From the NCBI RefSeq assembly GCF_014204945.1, contig NZ_JACHMN010000002.1, positions 2,751,001-2,815,000 of the forward strand: a stretch of DNA of 64,000 bases. The letters run 5' to 3'. The notes beneath the pieces are model-generated. The model did not search any database, was not told the DNA's origin, and saw only the letters and a list, made by a program, of their open reading frames with translations. This DNA is from Allocatelliglobosispora scoriae. GTDB taxonomy: Bacteria; Actinomycetota; Actinomycetes; Mycobacteriales; Micromonosporaceae. A program made the translations under genes and the position numbers. This document shows positions 24,664 through 33,938 of the stretch, piece after piece; the stretch's first letter is position 1, and each line of letters begins with the position of its first letter.

Positions 24664-24818
24664 GGACCGGCCGCCGCCGGGTGGTCCCGTCGCATCGGGA
24701 GCGGGGTACGGATTTCGTTGCGAAAGCTTGAAAGGGCGACGGTTAGGGTTGCGGTGGGCCGCAGCACTGTGCGATAACCGTAGGCACCTGCTTTTGAGAC
24801 CCCCAAGATGAGGCGACA

Positions 24819-26168
24819 ATGGGCAATCCAACCGACAACCTCTGGATGCACTTCACCCGCATGGGTGCCTACCGTGACGGCAACGTGCCGACGATCGTGC
24901 GGGGGGACGGAAGCTACATCTGGGACGCCGATGGCAAGCGCTACCTCGACGGCCTCGCCGGCCTCTTCGTCGTCAACGCGGGCCACGGTCGGCAGGAGCT
25001 GGCGCAGGCGGCGTTCAAGCAGGCGAGCGAGCTGGCCTACTTCCCGCTGTGGTCGTACGCGCACCCCAAGGCGGTGGAGCTGGCGGAGCGGATCGCGACC
25101 CTGACCCCCGGCGACCTCAACCGGGTCTTCTTCACGACGGGCGGCTCCGAGGCGGTCGAGACCGCGTGGAAGCTGGCACGGGCCTACTTCAAGCGCGTCG
25201 GCCAACCGCTGCGGCACAAGGCGGTCAGCCGCTACATCGCCTACCACGGCACCTCGATGGGAGCCCTGTCGATCACGGGCATCCCGCCGTTCAAGGTGGA
25301 CTTCGAGCCGCTGGTGCCGGGCGGGATCAAGGTCCCCAACGCCAACTTCTACCGGGCGCCGGAGTTCTGCCGGGAGGACGAGGCGGCGTTCGGCCTCTGG
25401 GCCGCCGACGAGATCGAGCGCGCGATCCTCCGCGAGGGCCCCGAGACGGTGGCCTGCGTCTTCCTGGAGCCGGTGCAGAACGCGGGCGGCTGCCTGCCGC
25501 CGCCGGTCGGCTACTTCCAGCGGGTCCGCGAGATCTGCGACCGCTATGGCGTCCTGCTCGTCTCCGATGAGGTGATCTGCTCGTGGGGTCGGCTCGGTGA
25601 GTATTTCGGCGCCCAGCGCTACGGCTACCAGCCCGACATCATCACCACCGCCAAGGGCCTGACCTCTGGTTATTCACCGCTCGGCGCGATGATCGCATCG
25701 GACCGGCTGATCGAGCCGTTCCTCGCCGACGGCCAGATGTTCGCCCACGGCGTCACCTTCGGCGGCCACCCGGTGAGCTGCGCGGTGGCCCTGGCCAACC
25801 TCGACATCTTCGAGCGCGAGGACCTCATCGGTCACGTGCAGCGCCACACGGCTGCGTTCCGGGCGACGCTGGAGAAGCTCTACGACCTGCCGATCGTCGG
25901 TGACGTTCGCGGTGACGGCTTCTTCTTCGGCATCGAGCTCGTCAAGGACACGACGACGCGGGAGACCTTCACCGACGCCGAGTCCGAGCGGATCCTGCGC
26001 GGATTCCTGTCGCACGCGCTCTTCGACGCGGGGCTCTACTGCCGCGCCGACGACCGGGGCGACCCCGTCATCCAGCTGTCGCCGCCCCTCATCGCCGAGC
26101 AGCAGCAGTTCGACGAGATCGAGCAGATCCTCCGCGATGTCCTGACAAAGGCGTGGACGCTCCTGTGA
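24819..26168 (+). CDS. Class III aminotransferase, putrescine/diamine-pyruvate type
   Basis: 449 residues. FTTGGSEAVETAWKLAR, RYIAYHGTSMGALSITGIP and VLLVSDEVICSWGRLGEYFG (PLP ring Asp) are visible, with the PLP lysine in ITTAKGLTSGYSPLGAMI. The overall pattern matches putrescine-pyruvate and omega-amino acid aminotransferases (SpuC-like). It would convert putrescine to 4-aminobutyraldehyde, the substrate of the neighbouring ALDHs. Its stop overlaps the start of the next gene, an FAD oxidoreductase, by four bases (GTGA). Confidence 0.87.
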   Translation: MGNPTDNLWMHFTRMGAYRDGNVPTIVRGDGSYIWDADGKRYLDGLAGLFVVNAGHGRQELAQAAFKQASELAYFPLWSYAHPKAVELAERIATLTPGDLNRVFFTTGGSEAVETAWKLARAYFKRVGQPLRHKAVSRYIAYHGTSMGALSITGIPPFKVDFEPLVPGGIKVPNANFYRAPEFCREDEAAFGLWAADEIERAILREGPETVACVFLEPVQNAGGCLPPPVGYFQRVREICDRYGVLLVSDEVICSWGRLGEYFGAQRYGYQPDIITTAKGLTSGYSPLGAMIASDRLIEPFLADGQMFAHGVTFGGHPVSCAVALANLDIFEREDLIGHVQRHTAAFRATLEKLYDLPIVGDVRGDGFFFGIELVKDTTTRETFTDAESERILRGFLSHALFDAGLYCRADDRGDPVIQLSPPLIAEQQQFDEIEQILRDVLTKAWTLL

Positions 26169-27559
26169 CCTCGTTCTGGTCAGAGTCCGTGAATGCCGCG
26201 AAGCCGACTTCGTCGACCGCGACCGAGGGCCGCTCCCCGATCGGGGGGCGGCCCGCCCTGACTGGCGACACGACCGCCGACGTGGCGATCGTCGGCGCCG
26301 GCTACACGGGCCTCTGGTCGGCCTACTATCTCAGCAGACAACGCCCTGACCTGCGCATCATCGTGATCGAGAAGGAGCACGCGGGCTTCGGCGCCTCCGG
26401 TCGCAACGGCGGCTGGTGCTCGGCGCTGCTGCCGACGCCGATCTCCACGCTGGCCCGCCGCCACGGTCGCGACGCCGCGATCGCGATGCAGCGCGCGATG
26501 TTCGCGACGGTCGCGGAGGTGGAGCGCGTCACGGTCGCCGAGGGCATCGACTGCGATCTGGCCGTCGGGGGCACTCTCCACTTGGCGCGTACGCCGACCC
26601 AGCTCACCAGGGCCGTCCACGAGGCCGCCGAGGCCGCGGAGTTCGGGCTCGCCGACGATGTCAGGCTGCTCAGCGCGGCCGAGGCGAGTGATCGCTGCTC
26701 CGCCACCGGGGTCCTCGGCGCGACCTTCTCACCGCACTGCGCCGCGATCCACCCGGCGAAGCTGGTCCACGGCCTCGCCGCGCTGGTCGAGCGGCTCGGC
26801 GTGACGATCGTCGAGGGCACCAGCGCGCTCCGCCTCACCGCCCACCAGGTGATCACGGACCGGGGCACGGTGACGGCGGGCCACGTCATCCGGGCCACCG
26901 AGGGCTATACCCACACGATCCCCGGCAACCGGCGCGAGCTCGCCCCGGTCTATTCGCTGATGGTGGCGACCCCGCAGCTCGACGCGGCGACCTGGGACCG
27001 GATCGGGCTGCGCGAGCGGGAGACCTTCGCCGACCACCGCCACCTGATCATCTACGGCCAGCGGACCGCGGACGACCGGCTCGTCTTCGGTGGACGGGGC
27101 GCGCCCTACCACTTCGGTTCGGCGATCCGGCCCGAGTTCGACACCGATGCCCGCGTCGCCGCCAAGCTGCGCCGGACGCTCGGCGAGCTCTTCCCGGTGC
27201 TGGGTGACGTACCCATCACGCACGCATGGGGCGGACCACTCGGGATCGCCCGGGACTGGCACGCCGCCGTGGGACGGGATCCGCGTCGGGGGTTCTACCA
27301 CGCCGGAGGCTATGTCGGGGACGGGGTGGCGACGAGCAACCTCGCCGGGCGTACCCTCCGGGATTTGATCTTGGGGGTGGAGAGTGAGCTGACCGCGCTG
27401 CCGTGGGTGGGGCACCGCTCGCCGAGGTGGGAACCGGAGCCGCTGCGCTGGATCGGGATCAACGCCGCATTGCGGCTGGTCTCGGGCGCGGACGCCGAGG
27501 AGGCGCGCACCGGCAGGCCGTCCCGCCGAGCCGCCCTCACATCGCGCCTGCTCGGCTGA
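26165..27559 (+). CDS. FAD-dependent amine oxidoreductase (DAO family)
   Basis: 464 residues from the GTG at 26165, which overlaps the aminotransferase stop; a GTG at 26153 is an alternative with poorer spacing. Motifs: VAIVGAGYTGLWSAYYLS (FAD), HAGFGASGRNGGWCSALL (GRNGG), ITHAWGGPLGIARDWHAAVG and YHAGGYVGDGVATSNLAGRT. It resembles gamma-glutamylputrescine oxidase-like and related DAO proteins. Pairing with a diamine aminotransferase suggests two parallel entries (oxidation and transamination) into the aminobutyraldehyde-GABA route. A family B palindrome starts five bases after its stop. Confidence 0.82.
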   Translation: MTSFWSESVNAAKPTSSTATEGRSPIGGRPALTGDTTADVAIVGAGYTGLWSAYYLSRQRPDLRIIVIEKEHAGFGASGRNGGWCSALLPTPISTLARRHGRDAAIAMQRAMFATVAEVERVTVAEGIDCDLAVGGTLHLARTPTQLTRAVHEAAEAAEFGLADDVRLLSAAEASDRCSATGVLGATFSPHCAAIHPAKLVHGLAALVERLGVTIVEGTSALRLTAHQVITDRGTVTAGHVIRATEGYTHTIPGNRRELAPVYSLMVATPQLDAATWDRIGLRERETFADHRHLIIYGQRTADDRLVFGGRGAPYHFGSAIRPEFDTDARVAAKLRRTLGELFPVLGDVPITHAWGGPLGIARDWHAAVGRDPRRGFYHAGGYVGDGVATSNLAGRTLRDLILGVESELTALPWVGHRSPRWEPEPLRWIGINAALRLVSGADAEEARTGRPSRRAALTSRLLG

Positions 27560-27564
27560 CCGCC

Positions 27565-27632
27565 TGCCACGTTTTGCAGCAAAGCGTGGCATCGCGGCGC
27601 GAAATAGCCACGCTTTGCTGCAAAACCTGGCA
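27565..27632. repeat. Palindromic repeat family B, copy 3
   Basis: 26-bp arms (27565-27590, 27607-27632) with one mismatch, core GTTTTGCAGCAAAGCGTGGC, loop ATCGCGGCGCGAAATA. It lies between the convergent FAD oxidoreductase and DUF3499 genes. Confidence 0.9.
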
Positions 27633-27657
27633 GGGGCGGCGCTACCCGGCGCGGGAG

Positions 27658-28008
27658 CTACTGGGGTGGGGGGACGCTGCGGAGGTGGCCTCGGCGGCCG
27701 GGGGTGGGCGGCGTGCCCTCCTCGCGTCGCTGCACCGGGCGGGCGGCCTCGCGGACCGCCTCCGCGAGCGCGACCAGGTCGTCCGTGGTGGGCGGTGGCG
27801 CCTCGAACTCACCGTCGTGGCGCACGAGCTGCCAGCCGCGGGGCGCGGTGAGGCTCCGCGCGTGCGTTTCACACAGGTCATAGGTGTGCGGCTCGGGGTA
27901 GGCCGCGAGGGGCCCGACAACGGCCGTCGAGTCCGAATAGACATAGGTCAACGTCGCAACCGCCTGGCGGGGGCAGCCGTTGCGGGAGCAGCGTCTTGGT
28001 GACCTCAC
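27658..28008 (-). CDS. DUF3499 family protein
   Basis: 116 residues of an actinobacteria-specific conserved family of unknown function. MRSPRRCSRNGCPRQAVATL gives an N-terminal CxxxxC, then TYVYSDSTAVVGPLA and YDLCETHARSLTAPRGW supply a second CxxxH pair, so a small zinc-ribbon-like fold is likely. GTG start with a weak ribosome site. It lies in the conserved block DUF3499, metallopeptidase-like, whiB, fbi. The C terminus is Pro/Arg-rich and poorly conserved. Confidence 0.85.
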   Translation of the reverse strand: MRSPRRCSRNGCPRQAVATLTYVYSDSTAVVGPLAAYPEPHTYDLCETHARSLTAPRGWQLVRHDGEFEAPPPTTDDLVALAEAVREAARPVQRREEGTPPTPGRRGHLRSVPPPQ

Positions 28009-28179
28009 GGCCGCTGACGTTATCGCGACACGCCCTGGCTGATCCCACCGACACGCCCTATTGACGTGCGCGATCTCCCAGCGGCACCCGGGAAGCGCCC
28101 GGGATGCCGGCAGGGGAGGCCCGCAAGGCGCGCCCGGATAGTTGCCGCGCGCCGGTCGCCGGGCGATACATTGTCAGAC

Positions 28180-28614
28180 GTGACCAGCCCTGAGCGCCGC
28201 CGCCCGAGCCAACGTCGTGACCGGCACGGCCGCGGCCTGCGGGGGCGCCTGGTGCCGGCGACGGTCCCGATGTCCCGGACCAAGGCCGAGGTCTTCGACG
28301 ACCTGGTGCTCGACACGGTCGAGTCGCTGGAGCGGCGTTACACGACGGAGCTGGCGGGTGTCGAGTTCGCGGTCGAGGATGTGCCGCCGGACCTCAACGT
28401 CTACGACTCGGATGTGCTGGAGGACGGCTCCGTGCCGCTGGCGCGCCTGCTGCCGGGCCGACCGGGCAAGCACGGCGTCCCGCCGCGGATCGTGGTCTAC
28501 CGCCGACCGCTGGAGTTCCGGGCAGCCGATCGTGACGAGCTGGCGGAGCTGGTCCGCGACGTGGTCGTCGAGCAGGTGGCGAACCTGCTCGGCATGAGCC
28601 CCGACGACGTATAG
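28180..28614 (+). CDS. Metallopeptidase-family (zincin-fold) protein, degenerate active site
   Basis: 144 residues of the small zincin-like family found next to whiB2 in actinobacteria. The conserved core is SRTKAEVFDDLVLDTVESL, VEFAVEDVPPDLNVYDSDV and PPRIVVYRRPLEFRAADRDE. The segment where related proteins have HExxH reads VVVEQVANLLGMSPDD here, so the histidines are missing and protease activity is doubtful. The GTG at 28180 has no Shine-Dalgarno but lies eight bases after an ATACAT -10-like hexamer, so the mRNA is probably leaderless. Terminated by the strong hairpin at 28626. Confidence 0.78.
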   Translation: MTSPERRRPSQRRDRHGRGLRGRLVPATVPMSRTKAEVFDDLVLDTVESLERRYTTELAGVEFAVEDVPPDLNVYDSDVLEDGSVPLARLLPGRPGKHGVPPRIVVYRRPLEFRAADRDELAELVRDVVVEQVANLLGMSPDDV

Positions 28615-28625
28615 AAAAGCGCACA

Positions 28626-28658
28626 GTAAAGGGCGCCCCACCGCGGGGCGCCCTTTAC
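28626..28658. terminator. Bidirectional terminator
   Basis: 14-bp perfect stem GTAAAGGGCGCCCC/GGGGCGCCCTTTAC around a five-base loop, between the convergent metallopeptidase-like gene and whiB. AAA/TTT ends of the stem give T-rich tails in both directions. Confidence 0.85.
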
Positions 28659-28663
28659 CGAAG

Positions 28664-28918
28664 TCAGGCAGCTCGACGCTTCAACTTGCGTCGTTCTCTT
28701 TCGGACAGTCCACCCCAGATGCCAAAACGTTCGTCATGGCCAAGGGCGTACTCCAGGCATTCGGCCTTCACGTCACACCGCGAGCAGATGCGCTTCGCCT
28801 CCCGGGTGGAGCCACCCTTCTCCGGGAAGAACGCCTCCGGGTCAGTCTGCGAGCAGAGAGCCCTCTCCTGCCACTCCGGCGCGTTGCCGAGCAGATCGGC
28901 CACGACGGGACCGTCCAT
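28664..28918 (-). CDS. WhiB-family iron-sulfur regulator (WhiB2/WhmD-like)
   Basis: 84 residues with the four conserved cysteines (C22, then C45, C48 and C54 in RICSRCDVKAECLEYAL) that bind a [4Fe-4S] cluster, the turn GIWGG near 68-72, and a basic C terminus ERERRKLKRRAA for DNA contact. Actinobacteria-specific regulators of septation and development; this locus carries the WhiB2/WhmD type in other genera. ATG preceded by AAGGAGG. The 240 bp upstream separates it from fbiC and should hold its promoter. Confidence 0.92.
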   Translation of the reverse strand: MDGPVVADLLGNAPEWQERALCSQTDPEAFFPEKGGSTREAKRICSRCDVKAECLEYALGHDERFGIWGGLSERERRKLKRRAA

Positions 28919-29161
28919 CGCACCAGCCTCCTTATTCTGCGCCGACCGTGTCGACGCAACCCCCCTTGTCCAGTTTGGCAGCGTTCCCCAAACGCCCTCC
29001 GGACAACCCCGCCAAAATTACACGTGTGTCACGCGTGCATCGTCAAGGCGAACCTGATAAATGGGCCGTTCGTTCGGGGTACCCCGCCACTGCCCTATCG
29101 TTTGGAACGCCCAATTGGTTACGGCCTTTCGGCGTGTCGTCGCGGATTTTCCTTGGGGGCA

Positions 29162-32008
29162 CTAAACAATGGCGCGCGCCATCGCCGGACCCACCCTGCC
29201 GTAGGTCGTCGTCCGCTGCGCTGCCGGGCGTCCCGCCGCCGCCGCGATCGCATGGAGTTGTTCCACCGTACGGGCGGATCCAAACTCAGATCCGGCCATT
29301 CGGGAAATTGTCTCCTCCATCAGCGTCCCGCCGAGATCGTTGCAGCCGCCCTGGAGCATCATCCGGGTGCCCTCGTCGCCGAGCTTCACCCACGAGCACT
29401 GAATGTTGTCGATCCGCCCGTGCAGCAGGATCCGCGCCATCGCGTGGATCACCCGGTTCTCCCGCCAACTGGCTCCCGCCCGGGCGATCCCGGCGAGGTA
29501 GATCGGCGCGTTGGTGTGCACAAAGGGCAGTGCCACGAACTCGGTGAACCCACCCGTCCGGTCCTGGATCCCGGCGAGCACCCGGAAGTGCGTCAGCCAG
29601 TGCCCCGGATTGTCCACATGCCCGAACATCATCGTCGCGCTGGACCGGATCCCCAGCTCGTGCGCGGTCGAGACGACGTCGATCCACTGTGCTGTCGGCA
29701 GCTTGCCCTTGGTCAGCACCCAGCGCACCTCGTCGTCGAGGATCTCCGCCGCGGTCCCGGGGATCGTGCTCAACCCCGCGTCACGCAGGCCGGTCAGCCA
29801 CTCCCGCACCGAGACGCCGGCTTTCGCCGCCGCAGTCACGACCTCCATCGGCGAGTACGCATGAACGTGCATCTCCGGCAACCGCGACTTGATCGCCCGG
29901 ACCAGGTCGGGGTAGACGCTCACGGGCAGCTTGGGATCGATGCCGCTCTGGATGCAGACCTCGGTGGCGCCGAGATCCCAGGCCTCCACGGCCCGCTCGA
30001 CGACCTGGTCGACGCTGAGCCGGTAGGCGTCCGCGTCCCGTTCCCGCTGCGCGAAGGCACAGAACCGGCAGCCGACATAGCAGACGTTCGAGAAGTTGAT
30101 GTTGCGATTGACCACGTAGGTCACCTCATCGCCCACCACCTTGGCCCGCAGCACGTCGGCGATGCCCGCGAGCCGGTCGAGGACCTCCCCGTCGCTGGCG
30201 AGCAGCGCGAGCGCCTGCTCCTCGTACTCGGGAAGCAGCAACGACGCCGGGTCGTCAGCGGCCCGGGCCAGCGCGGCCTCGATGAGCGCGCTGGAGATCG
30301 CACCGTTTTCCCCGAAGATGGCCTGATCATGACCCTTGATCACACCGTTATCCCCGAGGAAGGTGTGATCTTGCTCGGTAACGCCGCGCGAGGAGCCCGC
30401 AGCGGGCCGCGAGAGCAGCGAAGCGCTGGAGATCACGTCGCTTTGCCCGAACCAGACGTGATCATGGGATGTGATCACGTCTGGTTCCCCGAACTTGACG
30501 TGATCTCCAGAAGGGAAGCCCGCGGCGAGCGGCCCCGCAGGGACCCGCGCACCCCGAGCAGCACCCAGCTCCTCGTCGTCGAGCTCTCCCCCCAGCGACA
30601 CATCCGCGCCCGTCGACCCACCCGCAGCAGCCGAAGCCCCAGCAACCGGAGTCCCAGCCGCAGCAGCCGACGCCACCGCAGACCAGTCCCCATAGATCGT
30701 GTCGAAATCGGCCCGCCGATCCCCCGTCCGCCCCACCGTGTCGATCTCCGCGTGCAGCGAGGTCCGCCCGATCGCGACGAGCTCCTCCGGCTCCTGCCAG
30801 GCCATCCCCACCGGCTTGGCCGACTCGTCCGCCAGCCCGGACGGCAGCGCGAGCGCCGACACGAACGAGAACAGCCGCGGGTCGATCCACCGCTCCGCGT
30901 CCTGCACATAGGACGGGTAGACCGTCAACCGCTCGCGCAGCTCGAACCCGGCCTCGGCCGAGTGCGCCGCGAGCTGCTCGATCACCGGCCAGGGCCGCTC
31001 CGGGTTCACGTGGTCCGGCGTCACCGGCGACACGCCGCCCCAGTCGTCGATCCCCGCCGCCAGCAGCAGCGCGAAATCCCCGCCGATCAGGTTGGGCGGC
31101 GCCTGGATCCGGGCCTTGGGCCCGAGCACCAGCCGGGCCACGGCGACGGTGGCCGCAAGCTCGGTCACGAGTGCGTCCGGCGCGGACCGCATCGCCGTGT
31201 CCGGCTTCGCCCGGAAGTTCTGAATGATGGTCTCCTGGATGTGGCCGTACTCCCTGGCCACCCGGCGGATCGCGAAGATCGACTCGGCCCGCTCCTCCAG
31301 CGTCTCACCGATCCCGATCAGGATGCCGGTCGTGAAGGGCACGCCGACCCGCCCGGCGTCCTCCAGCACCCGCAGCCGCAGCGCGGGCTCCTTGTCGGGC
31401 GAGCCGTAGTGCGGGCCGCCCGGCTCGGACCACAGCCGGGTCGCGGTCGTCTCCAGCATCATGCCCATGCTCGGCGCGACCGGGCGCAGCCGCTGCAGCT
31501 CTTCCCAGCTCAGCACGCCCGGGTTGAGGTGCGGCAGCAGACCGGTCTCCTCCAGCACCGCGATCGCGCAGGCCCGGACGTAGTCCAGGGTCGTGCCGTA
31601 GCCCCGCTCATTGAGCCACTGAGCCGCCTGGGGCCATCGGTCCTCAGGTCGGTCACCAAGGGTGAAGAGAGCTTCCTTGCAGCCCTGTGCAGCCCCCTCG
31701 CGGGCGATCGCCACCACCTCGTCACGCTCCAGGAACAGCGATTCGAGCCGGTGCGGCACGGTGGCGAAGGTGCAGTAGTGGCATCGGTCCCGGCAGAGCC
31801 TGGTCAGCGGGATGAACACCTTCTTCGAGAAGGTGACGACGCCTGGGCGGCCGGCTGCGAGCAGGCCCGCATCGCGTACCGCCGAGGAAATCTCAAGAAG
31901 CGCGGCCAGGTCGTCACCGCGTGCAGCGAGCAGCGTCGCAGCCTCGGTCTGGTCCAGAGTCCGGCCGTCGCGAGCGCGACGCAGCGCCCGCCTCATCGCA
32001 TCCGCCAC
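29162..32008 (-). CDS. fbiC: FO synthase, fused CofG-CofH (coenzyme F420 biosynthesis)
   Basis: Makes the deazaflavin FO from tyrosine and a ribityl-diaminouracil intermediate. Two radical-SAM halves: the CofG cluster Cys are C72, C76 and C79 ([10 protein letters not shown]), and the CofH cluster Cys are about C643, C647 and C650 ([11 protein letters not shown]). At 948 residues it is about 90 longer than typical FbiC. The excess lies in the linker between the halves: an Ala/Gly-rich stretch (about 435-475), then residues about 501-571 encoded by two near-palindromic DNA repeats. It is divergent from cofD/fbiA, completing most of the F420 pathway locally. Confidence 0.95.
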   Translation of the reverse strand: MADAMRRALRRARDGRTLDQTEAATLLAARGDDLAALLEISSAVRDAGLLAAGRPGVVTFSKKVFIPLTRLCRDRCHYCTFATVPHRLESLFLERDEVVAIAREGAAQGCKEALFTLGDRPEDRWPQAAQWLNERGYGTTLDYVRACAIAVLEETGLLPHLNPGVLSWEELQRLRPVAPSMGMMLETTATRLWSEPGGPHYGSPDKEPALRLRVLEDAGRVGVPFTTGILIGIGETLEERAESIFAIRRVAREYGHIQETIIQNFRAKPDTAMRSAPDALVTELAATVAVARLVLGPKARIQAPPNLIGGDFALLLAAGIDDWGGVSPVTPDHVNPERPWPVIEQLAAHSAEAGFELRERLTVYPSYVQDAERWIDPRLFSFVSALALPSGLADESAKPVGMAWQEPEELVAIGRTSLHAEIDTVGRTGDRRADFDTIYGDWSAVASAAAAGTPVAGASAAAGGSTGADVSLGGELDDEELGAARGARVPAGPLAAGFPSGDHVKFGEPDVITSHDHVWFGQSDVISSASLLSRPAAGSSRGVTEQDHTFLGDNGVIKGHDQAIFGENGAISSALIEAALARAADDPASLLLPEYEEQALALLASDGEVLDRLAGIADVLRAKVVGDEVTYVVNRNINFSNVCYVGCRFCAFAQRERDADAYRLSVDQVVERAVEAWDLGATEVCIQSGIDPKLPVSVYPDLVRAIKSRLPEMHVHAYSPMEVVTAAAKAGVSVREWLTGLRDAGLSTIPGTAAEILDDEVRWVLTKGKLPTAQWIDVVSTAHELGIRSSATMMFGHVDNPGHWLTHFRVLAGIQDRTGGFTEFVALPFVHTNAPIYLAGIARAGASWRENRVIHAMARILLHGRIDNIQCSWVKLGDEGTRMMLQGGCNDLGGTLMEETISRMAGSEFGSARTVEQLHAIAAAAGRPAAQRTTTYGRVGPAMARAIV
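30297..30508. repeat. In-frame palindromic repeats inside fbiC (family E)
   Basis: Two nested palindromes within the coding sequence. The first spans about 30297-30370 (arms GATCACACC/GGTGTGATC and TTTCCCCGA/TCCCCGAGG copies). The second spans 30430-30508, nearly palindromic over 79 bp, with arms GAGATCACGTC/GACGTGATCTC and CCAGACGTGATC/GATCACGTCTGG. They encode repeated peptides of the form DHVxFGExDVIxS. Length is kept in frame and the flanking enzyme domains are intact. Confidence 0.85.
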
Positions 32009-32063
32009 TCGCGCACTCTAGCGCCGTTGAAGGGTGGAACAGAGCATGGGAGAGGATAAGGAA

Positions 32064-33062
32064 ATGCACATCACGGTGATCGCCGGCGGCATCGGCGGGG
32101 CGAAGTTCCTCCAGGGGGTCCGTGCGCACGCTCGCACGATCGGCGCCGAGGTCACGGCCATCATCAACGTCGGCGACGACGTGACCATGCACGGGCTGCG
32201 AATCTGTCCCGATCTCGACTCGGTGATGTATACGCTGGGCGGGGGCAACGATGTCGAGCGCGGCTGGGGCCGGGCCAAGGAGACCTTCGTCGTCAAGGAG
32301 GAGCTCAACGCCTACGGCATGGCGCCGGAGTGGTTCGGGCTCGGCGATCGTGACATCGCCACGCACCTGACCAGGACCGTCATGCTCAACGCGGGCTACC
32401 CGCTCTCGGCGGTCACGGAGGCGCTGTGCCGGCGCTGGCAGCCGGGCGTGCGCATGATCCCCGCGACCGACGAGCGGATGGAGACCCACGTCGCGCTGCG
32501 CCGCGACGAGGCCGAGGCCGCGGGGGTCGATGTCTCGACCGCTCCCGCCGAGTCCGAGCAGGTCGTGGTCCATTTCCAAGAGTGGTGGGTACGCCTGCGC
32601 GGCCGCGTCGACGCCCAGCGCTTCATCTTCATCGGCGCCGATCAGGCGAAGCCCGCGCCGGGGACGCTGGAGGCGATCGCCGGGGCCGACATCGTGCTCC
32701 TCGCCCCGAGCAACCCCATCGTCTCGATCGCTCCGGTCTTCGCCGTGCCGGGCATGCGCGACGCGCTCCGATCGACGCCTGCCCCTGTCGTCGGCGTGTC
32801 GCCGATCATCGGCGGCTCCCCGGTCCGGGGCATGGCCGACCGCTGCCTCGCCTCCGTCGGGATCGAGTGCTCCGCCACCGGTGTCGGTGCCCTCTACGGC
32901 GCCAGGGCGACCGACGGCCTGCTCACCGGCTGGCTCGTCGACCCGGTCGACGCGCAGACCACCGTGCCCGGCGTGACCGTCCGGGACACCCCGTTGTGGA
33001 TGACGGACGACGAGGCGACCGCCTCGATGGTCCGCGCCGCCCTGTCGCTCGGAGGCGTGTGA
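32064..33062 (+). CDS. fbiA: 2-phospho-L-lactate transferase-type enzyme (CofD/FbiA)
   Basis: 332 residues. Transfers the phospholactate or phosphoenolpyruvate moiety onto FO, giving (dehydro-)F420-0. The N terminus MHITVIAGGIGGAKFLQGVR is the CofD nucleotide loop; IINVGDDVTMHGLRICPDLD, YTLGGGNDVERGWG and LLAPSNPIVSIAPV are family hallmarks. ATG at 32064 is chosen because it directly precedes the conserved first strand and has GAGAGG eight bases upstream; upstream in-frame starts at 32034 and 32046 are possible. Its stop overlaps the start of the next F420 gene. Confidence 0.93.
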   Translation: MHITVIAGGIGGAKFLQGVRAHARTIGAEVTAIINVGDDVTMHGLRICPDLDSVMYTLGGGNDVERGWGRAKETFVVKEELNAYGMAPEWFGLGDRDIATHLTRTVMLNAGYPLSAVTEALCRRWQPGVRMIPATDERMETHVALRRDEAEAAGVDVSTAPAESEQVVVHFQEWWVRLRGRVDAQRFIFIGADQAKPAPGTLEAIAGADIVLLAPSNPIVSIAPVFAVPGMRDALRSTPAPVVGVSPIIGGSPVRGMADRCLASVGIECSATGVGALYGARATDGLLTGWLVDPVDAQTTVPGVTVRDTPLWMTDDEATASMVRAALSLGGV

Positions 33063-33826
33063 TGGAACTGCCCGATGGTGCCCTCTCGGTGATCCCGGTG
33101 CGGGGCATCCCGTCCGTGCAGCCCGGGGACGACCTCGCCTCGTTGATCATGACGGCCGCGCCGTGGCTGCGGGACCACGACATCCTCGTCGTCACCAGCA
33201 AGATCGTGTCGAAGGCCGAGGGCGCGCTCGTCGACGTGCCGGAGAGCGGCTCCGAACGCGAGGAGGCCCGCGAGTCGGTCCTGCGCTCGCAGACCGCCCG
33301 GGTGGTCGCCACACGCGGGCATACCCGGATCGTGCAGACCCACCACGGCTTCGTGATGGCCAACGCCGGCATCGACGCCTCCAACGTGGACCGCGCGCAG
33401 CTCGTCCTCCTGCCCAAGGACCCCGACGCCTCCGCCCGGGCACTCCGCGCCGAGCTGCTCGCCCGAGGGCTCGACGTGGCGATCGTCGTCTCCGACACCG
33501 CCGGGCGGCCGTGGCGCAACGGGCTCACCGACGTGGCGCTCGGCTGCGCGGGGATCTCACCGCTGCGCGACCACCGGGGCGAGACCGATCCCTACGGCAA
33601 CGAGCTGCACATCACCCAGATGTCGATCGTCGACGAGCTGGCGGCCGCGGCGGAGCTGGTCAAGGGCAAGATCGACCAGGTGCCGGTCGCGGTCGTCCGC
33701 GGCCTGATCACGTCGACGACCGACGAGGAGCCAGGCGTCGTACCCACCCTGGTCCGCGACGCGGGCAGCGACCTGTTCTCCCTGGGCACGGCCGAGGCGA
33801 TGGAGCTCGGCCGCACCCTCCTGTAA
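33062..33826 (+). CDS. Coenzyme F420-0:L-glutamate ligase (CofE domain only)
   Basis: 254 residues. Adds glutamates to F420-0. LSVIPVRGIPSVQPGDDLAS, DHDILVVTSKIVSKAEG, VSDTAGRPWRNGLTDVALG and DPYGNELHITQMSIVDELAA are the CofE motifs. Mycobacterial FbiB is about 450 residues because a C-terminal FMN nitroreductase-like domain follows, which reduces dehydro-F420-0. That domain is absent here and no separate copy lies in the window. Start ATG overlaps the fbiA stop (TGATG). A family B palindrome follows 30 bases after the stop. Confidence 0.92.
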   Translation: MELPDGALSVIPVRGIPSVQPGDDLASLIMTAAPWLRDHDILVVTSKIVSKAEGALVDVPESGSEREEARESVLRSQTARVVATRGHTRIVQTHHGFVMANAGIDASNVDRAQLVLLPKDPDASARALRAELLARGLDVAIVVSDTAGRPWRNGLTDVALGCAGISPLRDHRGETDPYGNELHITQMSIVDELAAAAELVKGKIDQVPVAVVRGLITSTTDEEPGVVPTLVRDAGSDLFSLGTAEAMELGRTLL

Positions 33827-33856
33827 TGCGGGCGTACTGCCGACGACCGTCACGTT

Positions 33857-33930
33857 CCCTGTCACGTTTTGCAGCAAAGCGTGGCCATTTCGCGCCGCGA
33901 AGCCACGCTTTGCTGCAAAACGTGACAGGG
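33857..33930. repeat. Palindromic repeat family B, copy 4
   Basis: Perfect 29-bp inverted arms (33857-33885, 33902-33930), core GTTTTGCAGCAAAGCGTGGC, 16-base loop. Sits between the convergent CofE gene and a wHTH regulator, nine bases before the latter's stop. Confidence 0.93.
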
Positions 33931-33938
33931 GGCACGGG

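Noticed and set aside
28571-28614. Active zinc protease motif in the protein beside whiB
   Set aside because: The expected HExxH histidines are replaced (VVVEQVANLLG), so only the fold assignment is kept.
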